From Siphonodentalium dalli (taxonomy: Eukaryota; Mollusca; Scaphopoda; Gadilida; Siphonodentaliidae), in assembly GCA_032622095.1 (NCBI GenBank), contig CP136061.1:187744369-187808368 (forward strand): DNA of 64,000 bases, read 5' to 3'. Shown here piece by piece: positions 50,150 to 61,862 of the stretch. The position numbers and the translations under genes are program-made. Position 1 is the stretch's first letter; every line of letters begins with the position of its first letter. The notes beneath the pieces were generated by a model. It made no database searches, had not been told where the DNA came from, and saw only the letters and a list, made by a program, of their open reading frames with translations.

Positions 50150-50650
50150 AGTACAAGTTGAAAATGGCACCCAATTTCAAAATCGCGGACATCTTGAATC
50201 CGGTGTCTGGTCGAAAAAAACGTTACTGTATTGTGAACACATTGATCATTTATTCAGGCCAAATATAATTTCTACCATTTCTGAAGCATTTTAAGAATAA
50301 AACTCAGAAAATGTTGATATATGCTGGTCAAACCTTTATTGCATACTTATGACTGCCGAATTAGCTTCATTTTTGTTATTAACTAAATCAGTGTAACAAA
50401 CAAAGAAGAAAAAAACGTGCCACGTTGAGTAGATGCACAAACCGAAAATAGCGGCCATCTTGAAAAAAAAAAATTAATTGTATTGTGAACACACTGATAA
50501 TATATTCAGGCCAAGCTTCCTGCTTGTATAGACAAACGTTATATATTTTGACCGTTTCTTCAATTTCTGAAGCAATTAAAATATAAAACTCAGAAAATGT
50601 TTATATATGCTGGATAAACTCTTATTGCATAGCATGACTGCTGAATTACA
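50150..50650. repeat. Diverged tandem modules, about 280-300 bp
   Basis: Two modules share in order AATCGCGGACATCTTGAA / AATAGCGGCCATCTTGAA, TGTATTGTGAACACA, TATTCAGGCCAA, TTTCTGAAGCA, AAAACTCAGAAAATGTT and ATATATGCTGG. A third partial module follows the TTAA element at about 51140-51240, which suggests that element inserted between modules. Confidence 0.75.
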
Positions 50651-50656
50651 TGTAGC

Positions 50657-51133
50657 TTAAAGGTACTCAACCCGATAAAACTCCTCTCAATTACTATTTC
50701 AATGGCTTCGGGGGTCAAAAATATTTGATTCGAGTCGAGGAAGTCACCCATCAAAGCTCAGATTTGTTAGATATCGATTTTAGAAATCTATTATTTTTCA
50801 TTATCGGGAATACTATCTGGCCCAGAACTCAATCAAAATTGCGTTAAAATTACCACTTGATTTTAGAGTTATTCATCCTTGTCTGTTTGAATAGATTTGG
50901 AGTACACATCCAGAGCAGATTACGGCAGTTATTAGTACTGATCTCGAGAACATAACAAATTTGAAAAATCAATATCTAATAACTCTGAGCTTTGTTTGAT
51001 GGGTTCCTCGACTCGAATCAAATATTTTTTACCCCCAAAGCCAAAGAAATAGTAATATAGGACCCTCTGATCGGATTGTTGTTGTTGGAATCTGTTGAGA
51101 TGGGGACCCTCTTTACGGATTGAGTACCTTTAA
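50657..51133. mobile_element. TTAA-flanked inverted-repeat element, family T2
   Basis: Starts TTAAAGGTACTCAACCC and ends, on the minus strand, TTAAAGGTACTCAATCC. The arms match further over GTCGAGGAA, ATCAAAGCTCAGA and TTAGATATCGATTT-like blocks, giving long imperfect inverted repeats around a central region. It is 477 bp and non-coding. It shares TTAAAGG and the TTAA target with family T1 but differs internally. Confidence 0.85.
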
Positions 51134-51830
51134 TGTTTGATATTTACTAAATCAGTATAACAAACAAAGATATATCGTTGATATATCTAAATGTTGAGCA
51201 CAAACCGAAAATAGCTGCCATTTTGAAAATGAAAATGTCAATGACACTATAGCTCAACTTGGAAATGGGATCACGATATATATTACAGTCCATAGAGCGT
51301 TAGAGAACTCGGACAGTTTATATGCTTAAGTAACTATAGGTTGCACTGACGATGTACAAATAGTTTGGGATTAATCGGAAGAAAGGTTTCGGCAGTAGAG
51401 AGTGCCAACAGATGCAGTAACACCAATAGAAAGAGTAAAATCCGAGATGTCTCCCATCTGGAGGTCACCCCGAAGATCCATAGAGTAGAATAGAATATAT
51501 GGCTGCAGGGTGCGGATTCAAATTTGAAATCTAAGATGGTTGCTGGCGGCCATGTTTTTAACGAATTTCGGGGGGGGGGGTCGATGGCTTTCATATTCAC
51601 CCCGAAGATCCATATGAAGTTTGGTCACGATCGGATGAGGGGTGTGTTCTGTAGAGTGTGGCAAAAGATTTAGTAATGCAAAGAGTAAAATCCAAGTTGG
51701 CTACCGGCGGCCATGTCTTTAATCGAAAATCGTTCAAATTAGATAACTCCTACCTAGAGGTGATCCGAAACATGCCTGTAAATTCTGAAAACAATTCTCC
51801 CATTAATGCGGGCTGCGGCTATGTCATAAA
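51134..51830. repeat. Mixed diverged repeats with GGCGGCCATG motifs
   Basis: AGAGTAAAATCC plus TGGCTACCGGCGGCCATGTC (about 51680-51720) is a diverged copy of AGAGTAAAATCC and GCTGGCGGCCATGT (about 51430-51560); CACCCCGAAGATCCAT occurs twice (about 51469 and 51599). Frames of 64-88 codons here have no motif. Confidence 0.55.
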
Positions 51831-51968
51831 TTCATTTTCATTATATTTATAATTACCATGTTTTCTGCATCGTTCATAGAGCACACGAGTGTATTTTGCA
51901 CTAATCCATGACTCAAATGCATTCATTTGTTGCATATATTCTGTTGAGTATAAAAGGAGGAGGTGGTG
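51831..51968. mobile_element. Half-copy of TTAA element family T1
   Basis: Matches the right half of the 16.7-17.1 kb element (TTTATAATTACCATGTTTTC, AGCACACGAGTGTATTTTGC, TCTGTTGAGTATAAAAGG) but lacks the outer terminus, so it is truncated. Confidence 0.75.
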
Positions 51969-52019
51969 CAAGTATAAACTTAATACATATTTCGTTCTGT
52001 TCACTTAGTTATTTTCACT

Positions 52020-52618
52020 TTGAATATAAGGTCGCCGACCACGTGTCCGCCGAATATGTGGCTTTTTAGTAATGATAGCTTTTTCTTTAACTCTGTCAAA
52101 ATTCATCGGACCCTGACCAAATTCAAACTTCAATGATCAAACGGTTAATCCACATACCAAATTAAAAAACAATCCGATCACACAAGCTAGAATTATCATC
52201 CGGAAACCAAAATAATCGGCAAATTCTAAGTCGACAAGGGCAACAACTCTGGCAACTCCGGACCGAACCCATATTCGAACTTGACCTGTATTTTGACCTC
52301 ATAAATGCACATACCTAAATGTGGGTCGATGCGATAAACCAAAATAAAGTTATCACCTGGAAACATTCGAACGGAGGACGGACAGATTCTAAGTCGAATA
52401 TGGGCCATAAACGGGCAAAATGGGCGGATCGAACCTATATTCGAACTTGACCTGTGTTTTGAGCTGATAAACTCACATACCAAATTTGGTTTCGATCCGA
52501 TAGCCCAAAAATAAAGTTATAATACGGAAACTTTCCGCACGGCTCGAATGATGGGCGGAGGGGTGGACACCGGCTAATTTAATAGTCCCCCAATTTTTGT
52601 TCGGGGGACAACAATGCA
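52020..52618. repeat. Dispersed repeat with 166-bp modules and terminal hairpin
   Basis: ATATTCGAACTTGACCTGT occurs twice 166 bp apart (52271 and 52437), each followed by a CACATACC block, ATAAAGTTAT and GGAAACNTTC-type blocks; a more diverged first module precedes them. It ends with GTCCCCC (52585-52591) pairing with GGGGGAC (52603-52609). The style resembles the CCCCCCG element. Non-coding. Confidence 0.6.
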
Positions 52619-53269
52619 TTCTTCCAAATAGTATTCATAGTATTTCCCGTATAGAACCGATTATAAATGGAGAGATAACCGACTGAATCGATAGACACAG
52701 ACATCAAAATTCGCGGTTTTCATCATTGTTATGGCACAGTGGAATGTTCGTTATTATCATTTTGTGAGGGGAAATGAAACATTAATCGAATTATCACCTA
52801 GATTGCTCAACAATTGAGTTTTACCTGTCAAAAACACCCGAACAGTTTTATTTTTAATCAGAAGGAACCGTGAACAATCATTTTGATTTGAATGATAAAA
52901 TGACTTCCGATGTAACAGTTCCAACACTATCATCACGCACACTGAATGCAAGCTTTTCTTACATTTTTTTGTCCGTTACAATTCATGATGCATTATTCTG
53001 AGATACATGTACTATTAGTACTGTCCATATTAATTCGAAATTGGCCTGAGTGATCAGATGAATTAGTCCGAAATTGTCCGATATAGTAGCGCAAAATAGT
53101 CCGCCGGTAACTAACTCCTATGTATACACCGATTAGGTAAAAGTAAGTGAACTATATGTCTCAAACGAGCGTGGTATAGTTCCACTAAATTCCCTAAACA
53201 ATGACTTGTACGACATGTTCTCTTTGGTGCGTGTAGGTTGAGTAAGCTTATAATTATATATATATTTAT
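52619..53269. other. No recognised feature
   Basis: AT-rich; frames of 64-73 codons on the minus strand show nothing recognisable. Confidence 0.4.
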
Positions 53270-53434
53270 TAATTCTCATTATAATTGCCATGTTTTTTGC
53301 ATCGTTCACAGAGCACACGAGTGAATTCTCCACTAACCCATGGCTCAAATTCACTCACTTATATTATGTTGAGTATATATAACAGGAGATGGTTCCATAA
53401 ATGGCCGGATTTAGTGTACAGTTCCCCTTTAACT
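53270..53434. mobile_element. Half-copy of TTAA element family T1
   Basis: Matches the right half of the 16.7-17.1 kb element, including the outer terminus GGATTTAGTGTACAGTTCCC then CTTTAA. The left half is missing. Confidence 0.8.
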
Positions 53435-55242
53435 ATATAACAGAACATGATTGTTTGGTCAGATATACAGCATAGTAAGTATATATGAATATGCATATCG
53501 TGGGGTAACGCGAACGGCTTTGTCCGACGTATATAACACATTGTTTAAACGATAGGGGATGCCAGACTTCCCGCATATTCACAGGATTTACGTCCCTGCT
53601 TACAGTAGCCCCAGAGCATTTACCTTACTGACGGATGAACAAAATGAACAAATTCAGCTTGTCATGTCTCATTTGTCCGCTCACGCATTAAGTTAATTCA
53701 TCCAAAGTATAGCTTTGTGTTCGAAGGGTATCATTGTCGACACCCAGTGTATATTTATTGTGACGAGTTTAACGCGAGCAATTCTGATAGTCACCACGGC
53801 GGAATGTAAATAAACCACTCAATTGTTGTCATTAACAAACGGTTTGAAAGAGACAGGTCATGTTGGACAAAACTTCGGTAGGTAACAGGCAGATGTCTTT
53901 TTGATCGTTGAGTAAAATTCTCATGGAATTTTCCGTATATCAAATTAAATTATTTCTGATCGCATAATTTCAATAATCCCGATGGTGTCTTTTTGCGAAA
54001 TTTTGTTATTATTTGAAAATTTAATAAGTTAATGACACGTTGATGTCGCGTCGGATGAAAATTAACATAACAAACGTGTTTTTGCTGTGAAACGAACAGC
54101 GACTTTTGTATCAGGAAACTGCGTTCATAAATGTCGCACACTGCAATCACTTGTCGTGGCACATTAGTCTGTAGCCGACGTTATCATGCACCCAGTGTAC
54201 AGCTCGTCGCGACAAAAGATTCGTATATTCAGCTGGAATATATATCAAATTCCAGACCTATATATATGACTATTCCGAGTTGAAAACTTAAAAATGTGGG
54301 CTTTTAAAGGGGAACCTGACAAAACGCCACACTTTTGGAACTCAACATTTTCACATTTGGTCAGAACGCCATATTTTTTGGACGAATCGCCTCTTTTTTT
54401 GGGGGGGGGGGGGGGTCAAAACCACGTTGTTTTTCATATCATATTATGGTTCTTTGTTGATGTTTTTGTCAAGTTTAATGTTTATTAAAATGGAGACGTA
54501 CTGTGCTATAACTTTCCGGATGCTTATATAACAGAAAGTATACTAGAGTGTGGATGCCTAGGGTAATTATAAGGATCATACATATAGGTGGCTTAACTAT
54601 TTCATAATACAAACAAATGCATACGTTATATAGTAGACATAGAGAGTAATAATGCCCGATAATATTAACATTGACACATCTGCAATCTTTTGTATTTAAT
54701 CTGTATTCTCAATATCATCTCATATTCTATGGATTAAGAGAAAATAAAGCATACAAATTGATACATATATGTGTTGGTTTCATACTTTATTACCGGATGC
54801 CACTTTGTTATATAGGTTGCACCTCGGGTAATCGCCACTGCGTGGAACTTTTCTTGGGCACCGAAGTGAGAATAAGCTAACCCAATGGTGGATATACACA
54901 CGAATTTGAGACCAACCCATCATAGAGTCACAATGACAATGCCAAGGTAACAAATTCAAATAATTTATTATCAAACCGAATATATACGGTAATATACCAA
55001 CATCCTCCCTAATTTCATTTTCACATAAAATGTTCATGTATAATTATGCATATTCATTTAACTGAACTGTATTCACATGTGCTGGGCGATGTCGATAACC
55101 ATACATTAATATATATATATTTCATATTGATGAGCATATATATGTAATGGTTAGACAAACGAAAAACACAAACAGACGAACACATATAATACAGATGAGT
55201 AGTTCACAGGAAATTTGACTGCTTGAAGTTGTGTATATATAT
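53435..55242. other. No recognised gene
   Basis: A G-tract lies at 54402-54415. Frames of 60-85 codons without motifs. Nothing else recognised. Confidence 0.4.
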
Positions 55243-55402
55243 GCCATCAACGTCGTTTTTCGGTTGATCTATGAGCGTATAGACCGATCAGTAGACGAAT
55301 AACATACTGTATAATTCCGCGAAGCGGATTATACTAAGTATGTTATTCGTCTACTGATCGGTCTATACGCTCATAGATCAACCGAAAAACGACGTTGATG
55401 GC
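55243..55402. repeat. Perfect hairpin with 66-bp arms
   Basis: Positions 55243-55308 and 55337-55402 are perfect reverse complements over all 66 bases; the arm contains GCCATCAACGTCGTTTTTCG. The 28-nt centre continues the fold: GTATAATTCCGC pairs with GCGGATTATAC with one bulged base, around GAA. Beyond the ends, pairing resumes for about four A/T bases after one mismatch. No coding. It could be a very young foldback element or a source of hairpin RNA. Confidence 0.95.
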
Positions 55403-57593
55403 TTATAATTACAACTATAACACTTTATTTTTAACTATCTACTATTAATCCATCTCAGAAAATTAATTGCCAAAACATGATTTTCCGTTGGACGATCTCG
55501 GAATTTGATTGATGGGCCGAAATAAATTGGCCGAAATTGTCAACGAGCAACTTCGCCAAGAAAACTTTCAGAAAATAAATATCTACACTGCAATTTCAAT
55601 TTTCAGCAATGAAATATCCATGATAAAAAGAATGACTTGTTTGGCTACGATTTACGTTTAAAATGACTCGATAACAACCCAATAATTATCAACACACACA
55701 GAGTCGAATCCGCGATCTCCGGTAAAATTATTAACTCCAGACCAGTCCAGACTCCAGAGTCCAGCCCGATGTAATTTGTAAACAAATGCCCTGATCATAT
55801 CTAATGTACTCGTGACAAATGTCATGTCGTTAGCATTGTTATGAAGCTGAAAAATGTTAATAGGGTTGTAATCGGGTAATACATTTTATTTATATCCAAT
55901 AAAATTTGCCATGTTGATCAGCCTGATTCATGATAATTTCTGTTCACAGTAACTATACACGTTGTCATAGACGCTCTTTCGAAAATTGGACAAATGAAAA
56001 ACGCGGCACGAATTTTGAGTGTTCAGTCGAGCGTTACCAAAACCTGAATACGGCTGAAATGAACAGACATAAGTATAGTATAGTGTCCATAAGAAGCAGA
56101 AACATGCAATATAGACATCAACAACTTGTTCAAATGTTTCTAGCATTGAGTTTTCGAGTTGTTTTTTCACTGAAATTCTAATGGAATTCACGTTCCGCGC
56201 TTTCGCGTCATCCGGGGACGTCGTGTGGGGCGACGGTTATAGACTCGCCCAATTTTCTTAAAGTGTCACTACGCGATGTGACTCGTTCAAATGCCCGCAT
56301 TTCGACGAAAACGAAAGTAGTTGTAATTATACATTGTTAATTTAAAATTAAAAGATGAATCCCGAGGTGAAGTGGAGCAAATAGTTATGAGACAATGACG
56401 TACTTATGAGAGATCATTGTATAGCATGTGTTGAATGGTGATACTTTTGGAATTATCATTGTATATCGAGCGCATACAATTACACTCGATATAGTTAATT
56501 GAGTGTTTTGGAAATATCCAAGTCCAGATTAAGATAATAAATAAGAACTTTGTCGTTCGATGCATACGAATTCATGCAAAATGATATGAACATAAGATCA
56601 AAGGAACGATTATGAACGGAGTGTTTATGTACATTTAGTAAACTCGGTAGCACGAAGGTTACTTCAGTTGCTAGTTGATAAATCATCATTATCTAAGCAA
56701 CGAGTAAGTATATATAACTGGCACTTTAAAGGGGAGAACTACGGCGAAACTGAGCAGTTATTACCAAACCCTAACCGGGGTCAAAGTGAAAGACTTTCCA
56801 CATATGTACAGCACATCTGAAGACATTTGTCAGAATGGTCATGAGTAAAGTATGCCAGATCATCTGGAGTTGTGTCCACAATGAGTTCGATATCAGATTC
56901 GAGATTATGATGCAAGTTGTGTTATGTAGTTATTCTACAACCTTGTTTCAGATAAGTTCAATCCACGAATGTCACCTTCATTGATATTTCAGCTACGTTT
57001 ATTGTGATTTAAGTCTGATGGATAAACAATAATGACCGGGACACCACCCGAAGCGGATCGTTGACGCAATGTACGTCATCTTTCTTGGCGACGTCAAAAA
57101 CGTTTCTCCTAGAGGTATACAATACTAGTTATGGAATTCAATGTTTGGGATTTGATTGAATACATGCGCCTCACATCAATATGTGTGGAGTAATCAGGAA
57201 TATTCGGTATTTTCCATAAATAGCTAACATTATATAGATACAACTGGTGTGACAAAACGACAGATGTTATACATTCAACCATATAAGATATATTAACTTT
57301 AATAATTGTGTTAGTTCTTGAAACAAATCACTTACATTTATCTTTTATGTAGGGACGACCCCCTCCCCTAGACTCCGTAAATTCCCATCCCACTTGCTCA
57401 GCAATAATCCCTATAATATTCAGGTAAGGTATAGGTCAGCGCAGCCGCCCCCTCCAAACCCCTCCCCAAAGTTCGCAGCAGACGGAAGAGATGTTCTCGG
57501 TGCACGTGCGAAACCTTAACAAACACAGGGACCCCGTTCTAGTCGCCCATTTCCGATCGGCCATTTTATTAGACAGGTCAGATCTCTTGAGGT
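55403..57593. other. No recognised gene
   Basis: An 83- and an 87-codon frame overlap antiparallel at 55928-56191; neither has a motif. The rest is AT-rich and featureless to me. Confidence 0.4.
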
Positions 57594-58019
57594 TATGGGA
57601 GGTAGTTTTCGCATTTATTAAATAATTGGACTTTTGTGCAATTGAATTGCGCTTGAGGCTTGAGCGCAATTAGTTGTACAACATGGAATTCACTTGCGCT
57701 TAAGCGCAACTCATTTAATATATGGGCAGCAATTGCGATCAAGCGCAATTAAAAACTAATTTCATTGAATTGAATTGCGATTAAGGTGCAATTATTGATC
57801 ACCATAAACAGAACACCCTTAAATTGGTCTTAATTGTGATAGGATAGTCTGCAGGATGACTATCCGGCCAAACCTGATTACGAACCTCATTTGATCGTCT
57901 AGGGTGAAAACTTGTTATGGCTATTGCGCAATTCAATTGCGCTTAAACGCAATTGGGTAGAAGTGTAAGTAATTGCGCTTAAGTCTAATTATTAATACAT
58001 GTGAAAACGGTGTCCCATA
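57594..58019. mobile_element. Palindrome-rich non-autonomous element (TTGCGCTTAAGCGCAA family)
   Basis: The left end is TATGGGAGGTAGTTTTCGCA and then TTTATTAA; the right end on the minus strand is TATGGGACACCGTTTTCACA and then TGTATTAA. Inside, GCGCTTAAGCGC-type motifs recur near both ends, with a perfect 16-bp palindrome TTGCGCTTAAGCGCAA at 57694-57709. The centre holds a stem GGATAGTC/GACTATCC (about 57840-57863). It is 426 bp with no coding frame. TATGG ends are also seen in the 2.35 kb element. Confidence 0.75.
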
Positions 58020-59149
58020 TGAGGTCACAGTGTCGTCAGGATGCGGGTTTAGTTTTGGGTAATTTCGTGATCGACAGCTGCGTGGCGTCACGTGACATCC
58101 GTGTCATGACGCGACTCTTTAGTTTAACGGCGTTTAAAGTGTGCGAAAACTATCAGAAGAAAGCCATCACGTAGTATAAACGTGTGCATACAATATTCAT
58201 CGTTCGTGGGGGACCAGTATTTCTAGAACGTTGTATTTGCAAATGCAACAAGGAGAGGAGGCAGTTGACTGTTAATGTCATGGTTGTGGTGTGTCAGCTG
58301 ACGAGAGATCAGTATTCATGGCGATCCAAATTCCTAAAGTACTATACGCGCACAGGCATAGAAGAACGAACCGCTGTCCCCGCATTCGACCTCAACAACA
58401 CCAAGCGTCAACAGGTAATGGACAGAAGATCATAGTCAATGGCCAATTTCGAGGTTGATGCCAGAATTTCTTCTGCAGTTGATCAGATGGACATATCTGA
58501 GATTTCCTTGAGCGACCGCATGCTTTGCTTGACATTTGCATTACATGACTACAAATTAACCCAGCCAAACTTCTAGTTCGCCCGATTATGCGCTTGTTCA
58601 AATCGACGGATTAACAATAAGACCATATATAGAAACACAGCTATATGGGTATACAGACTGTCCATATTTCTTTACAAAGAAGCGAAGCATATGTCATTTC
58701 AAGCGACGATGGAGTAAGATGGAAAGCTGAACAATATGCCAAAAAGAAGGCACATGCATCAAACAAGAACATATTTGCCGCTTGGGCCGATTTCAAAGAA
58801 TGAAGAATCGACGACAGAACTGCTGCAATCGACCGCAGAGGTGTGAACTCATAATTTGTGAGAAAGGGTGCGTCTCACAGTGCATGTTTATGTGATGTTG
58901 TTATGCGCTGTGTTCAATACTTATGTCAAAGTGCTGTTACGGTCGTTATTTACAAAATAAAAAATATGATTTAACCAGACTTTGTAGGGTGCTTTATTCC
59001 GAATTTGATTTTATCCCGAAATTATCAAGAGAGTTCGTTTTTTGCGAAGGTTCTTTATTCCGAAAGTATCAAGTGTCTAACTAAATGATACTCTCGCCGA
59101 TTCGACACCACAAGGCTATCATTTTATGATATAATCATTATATACCCGA
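58020..59149. other. No recognised gene
   Basis: Frames of 69 and 83 codons show no motif. This region lies directly upstream of LINE B and could hold its diverged 5' part, but I cannot recognise endonuclease sequence in it. Confidence 0.4.
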
Positions 59150-61862
59150 ATAATAGAGGAGAAAAAGAGGAGTGGTTATTTATACCCATCAGGAACTGGA
59201 AGCTCAACCAAGTAAATGCTTAAATTTAAGTAACGTTGAAGAATGTGTGTGGTGCGAATGCAAAACACGAAACAAGGAATCAATGCTGATAGGATGCATG
59301 TATCGCAGCCCAAATACAGATAAGAAGAATACCGATGATATGATCACCATGTTAGAAGAAATTAAACGACACCTGCGCAAAAACATTTTGTTAGCAGGAG
59401 ATTTTAATTTCCCAGATATAAAGTGGGACGGAGAGCTGACATCTACAGAAGAAGAAGAACATTTCATGGAATGTACTTGAGATTGTTTATTGCATCAACT
59501 AGTTACCAAACCAACTAGACACAGAGAAGGCCAGACTGCGAACATTCTGGATCTCGTATTCACAAACAATACGGATCTCATATTAGACACAACACACAGT
59601 GCCCCACTCGGAAGAAGTGACCACGACGTTCTGCTCGTGGACCTGAATATCAGTCTCTTGAAGAAGGAAAGTGGAACAGAAACACAAAAGTTATTATTCA
59701 ATAAAGGTGACTACGATGCAATGCGAAAAACTTTAAACGAACAAGAGTGGAACTGTTTGGAAAATGAAAACGCGCTAACATCATGGAAAGCGTTTTACGA
59801 CATCAAGAAAGAAAAACCACCGCTCTGCCAAACGGACCAATGCGTGGGCAACGGAAGAGCTCATTGAGTTAATACGGAAAAAGAGGAGAGCACTAGAAAT
59901 TCAAGAAAACGAAAAATAAAGCTGATTATGTATCCTATAAAATACTTCGTGAAAAAACAAACAAACGTATTAAAGAGTCTAAAACATCATTTGAAAACAA
60001 GTTGTCTCCGCCATGCAAAGGAAATCCGAAGGCTTTCTGGGCGTACGTAAAAAGCAAAACAAAAATAAAACATGGAGTAGCTGAATTGAAATGTCCCAAA
60101 ACATGTAAAATGACAGAAGATAACAAGGAGAAAGCGGAGATTTTGAACACATTTTTTTCGAGTGTATTCACGAAGGAGAATCTGGAGAATATTCCTGTTC
60201 TGAGGTCAACAAATAAAGATACTTTTACCTGTGATTTACAGATCACACCACAAGCAGTTGAAAATAAATTAAGAACGTAAAATATCTTCAAAAGCTATGG
60301 TCCAGATAATTTACCCCCTCGCATGTTGAAGGAAATAGCAACCGAAATAAGTGTACCATTGTGTTATTTGTTCAATAAATCTATAGAGGACAGTGTGATT
60401 CCGGATATATGGAAACAGGCCAATGTCACATGTCTATATAAACAATGACCCAAAAGCGACCCAGGAAACTATCGTCCGGTCAGTTTGACCTGTATTCTAT
60501 GCAAACTACTGGAATCATTCTTCAGAGACACCATCATGCGACACATGAAAGACAATAAGTTATTTACATCTTGCCAACATGGTTTTCGAGAAAGTTTGCC
60601 ATGTAAAACGCAACTTATCGAACACCTGGACTTCCTAACAACAGAAATTGACAACGGGAACCCTATATATATAATATATCTCGACTTTAAGAAAGCTTTC
60701 GATACCGTTACGCGTGTAAGACTTCTGAGGAAACGTGAATCATATGGCTTCAGCAACAAGATTCTTCGCTGGATTGAAACTTTCTTGAGTCATCGGAAAC
60801 AGAGAGTTGTAGTGAATGAAAGCCCATCAACTTGGAAGAAAGTAACAAGCGGAGTTCCTCAAGGATATGTGATTGGACCGGCATTGTTCTTGATATATAT
60901 AAACGATATACCCGAAAGTGTTTCATGCATGTGCAAGATATTCGCCGATGATACGAAACTCATTGCCAATCCCATCACAAATAACATTCAAGGCACCATC
61001 GATTCAGTTTGCCAGTGGTCTCTAAAATGGCAGTTACGGTTCAACTCGTCAAAAATTCACATAATGCACTACTGATACAATAACCGGAAAAAGCAATATA
61101 TAATGACAGATACACCGGAAGCACCTACTATAATAGTATCACAGTGTGAAATAGATTTGGGAATCCATATAGATGATCAGTTAAAATTTGAGAAGCATGT
61201 GAACACCACTATTAATAAAAACAAATCAGATCCTTGGTGTCATATACAGGACTTTCACCGAACTAAATTCAGATACTTTCACGAGACTTTACTCTTCAAT
61301 GGTGCGGCCAATAATAGATTACGGTCACTGCATATGGAGCCATCACTTGCTTAAACATTCGAGGGCATTAGAAAGTGTACAGAGACGCGCAACCCGCATG
61401 ATTCCGTGGCTGCGGAAATATCCATATGAACACCGGCTCATTATTCTAGATCTCATGTCCCTAAAATACAGGAGACTTCGTGGCGACCTGATAGAGGTGT
61501 ACAAGATGAAAATGGGACATTATAATATCGACCACGATACGCTATTTCCTGCTGCGACTTATAAATCAACGAGGGGACATGACCAAAAACTTATGATCGA
61601 CCGCAGTAGCAGAGACATAAGAAAGTAATTTTTCACCCAGAGAATCCGACCTGTGTGGAATGCTCTTCCTAGCTAAATAGTTAATGCCAAATCATTGGAC
61701 CAATTTAAGGAATTAGTGGACCAGTATAAAATATCAAACAGTATAAAATATCAAACAGACTTCACATGAACATGTAAATCAATTGTTATTGTATAATATG
61801 TAAGCACCGGAACTAAGAGTCGGTCAGACTCGTTCAGTGAAATATATGATGATGATGAATAG
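59150..61862 (+). pseudogene. LINE B: decayed endonuclease-RT LINE, CR1/Jockey-like
   Basis: The remains of one long polyprotein. The second half of an APE-type endonuclease comes first: GDFNFPDIKWD (about 59397-59430) and the SDHDVLL block (about 59620). RT follows: NYRPVSL (about 60469), QHGFR, YLDFKKAFD (about 60678), SGVPQGYVIGPALF and FADD (about 60943, in place of YADD). The C-terminal YGHCIWSHH and QRRATRMI blocks follow from about 61315, and a WNALP block lies near 61660. In-frame stops occur near 59478, 60278, 60446, 61073, 61626 and 61672, with frameshifts between endonuclease and RT and near 61290. The N-terminal half of the endonuclease is missing. The element ends in an ATGATGATGATG tail. 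It cannot encode an active protein. Confidence 0.9.
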
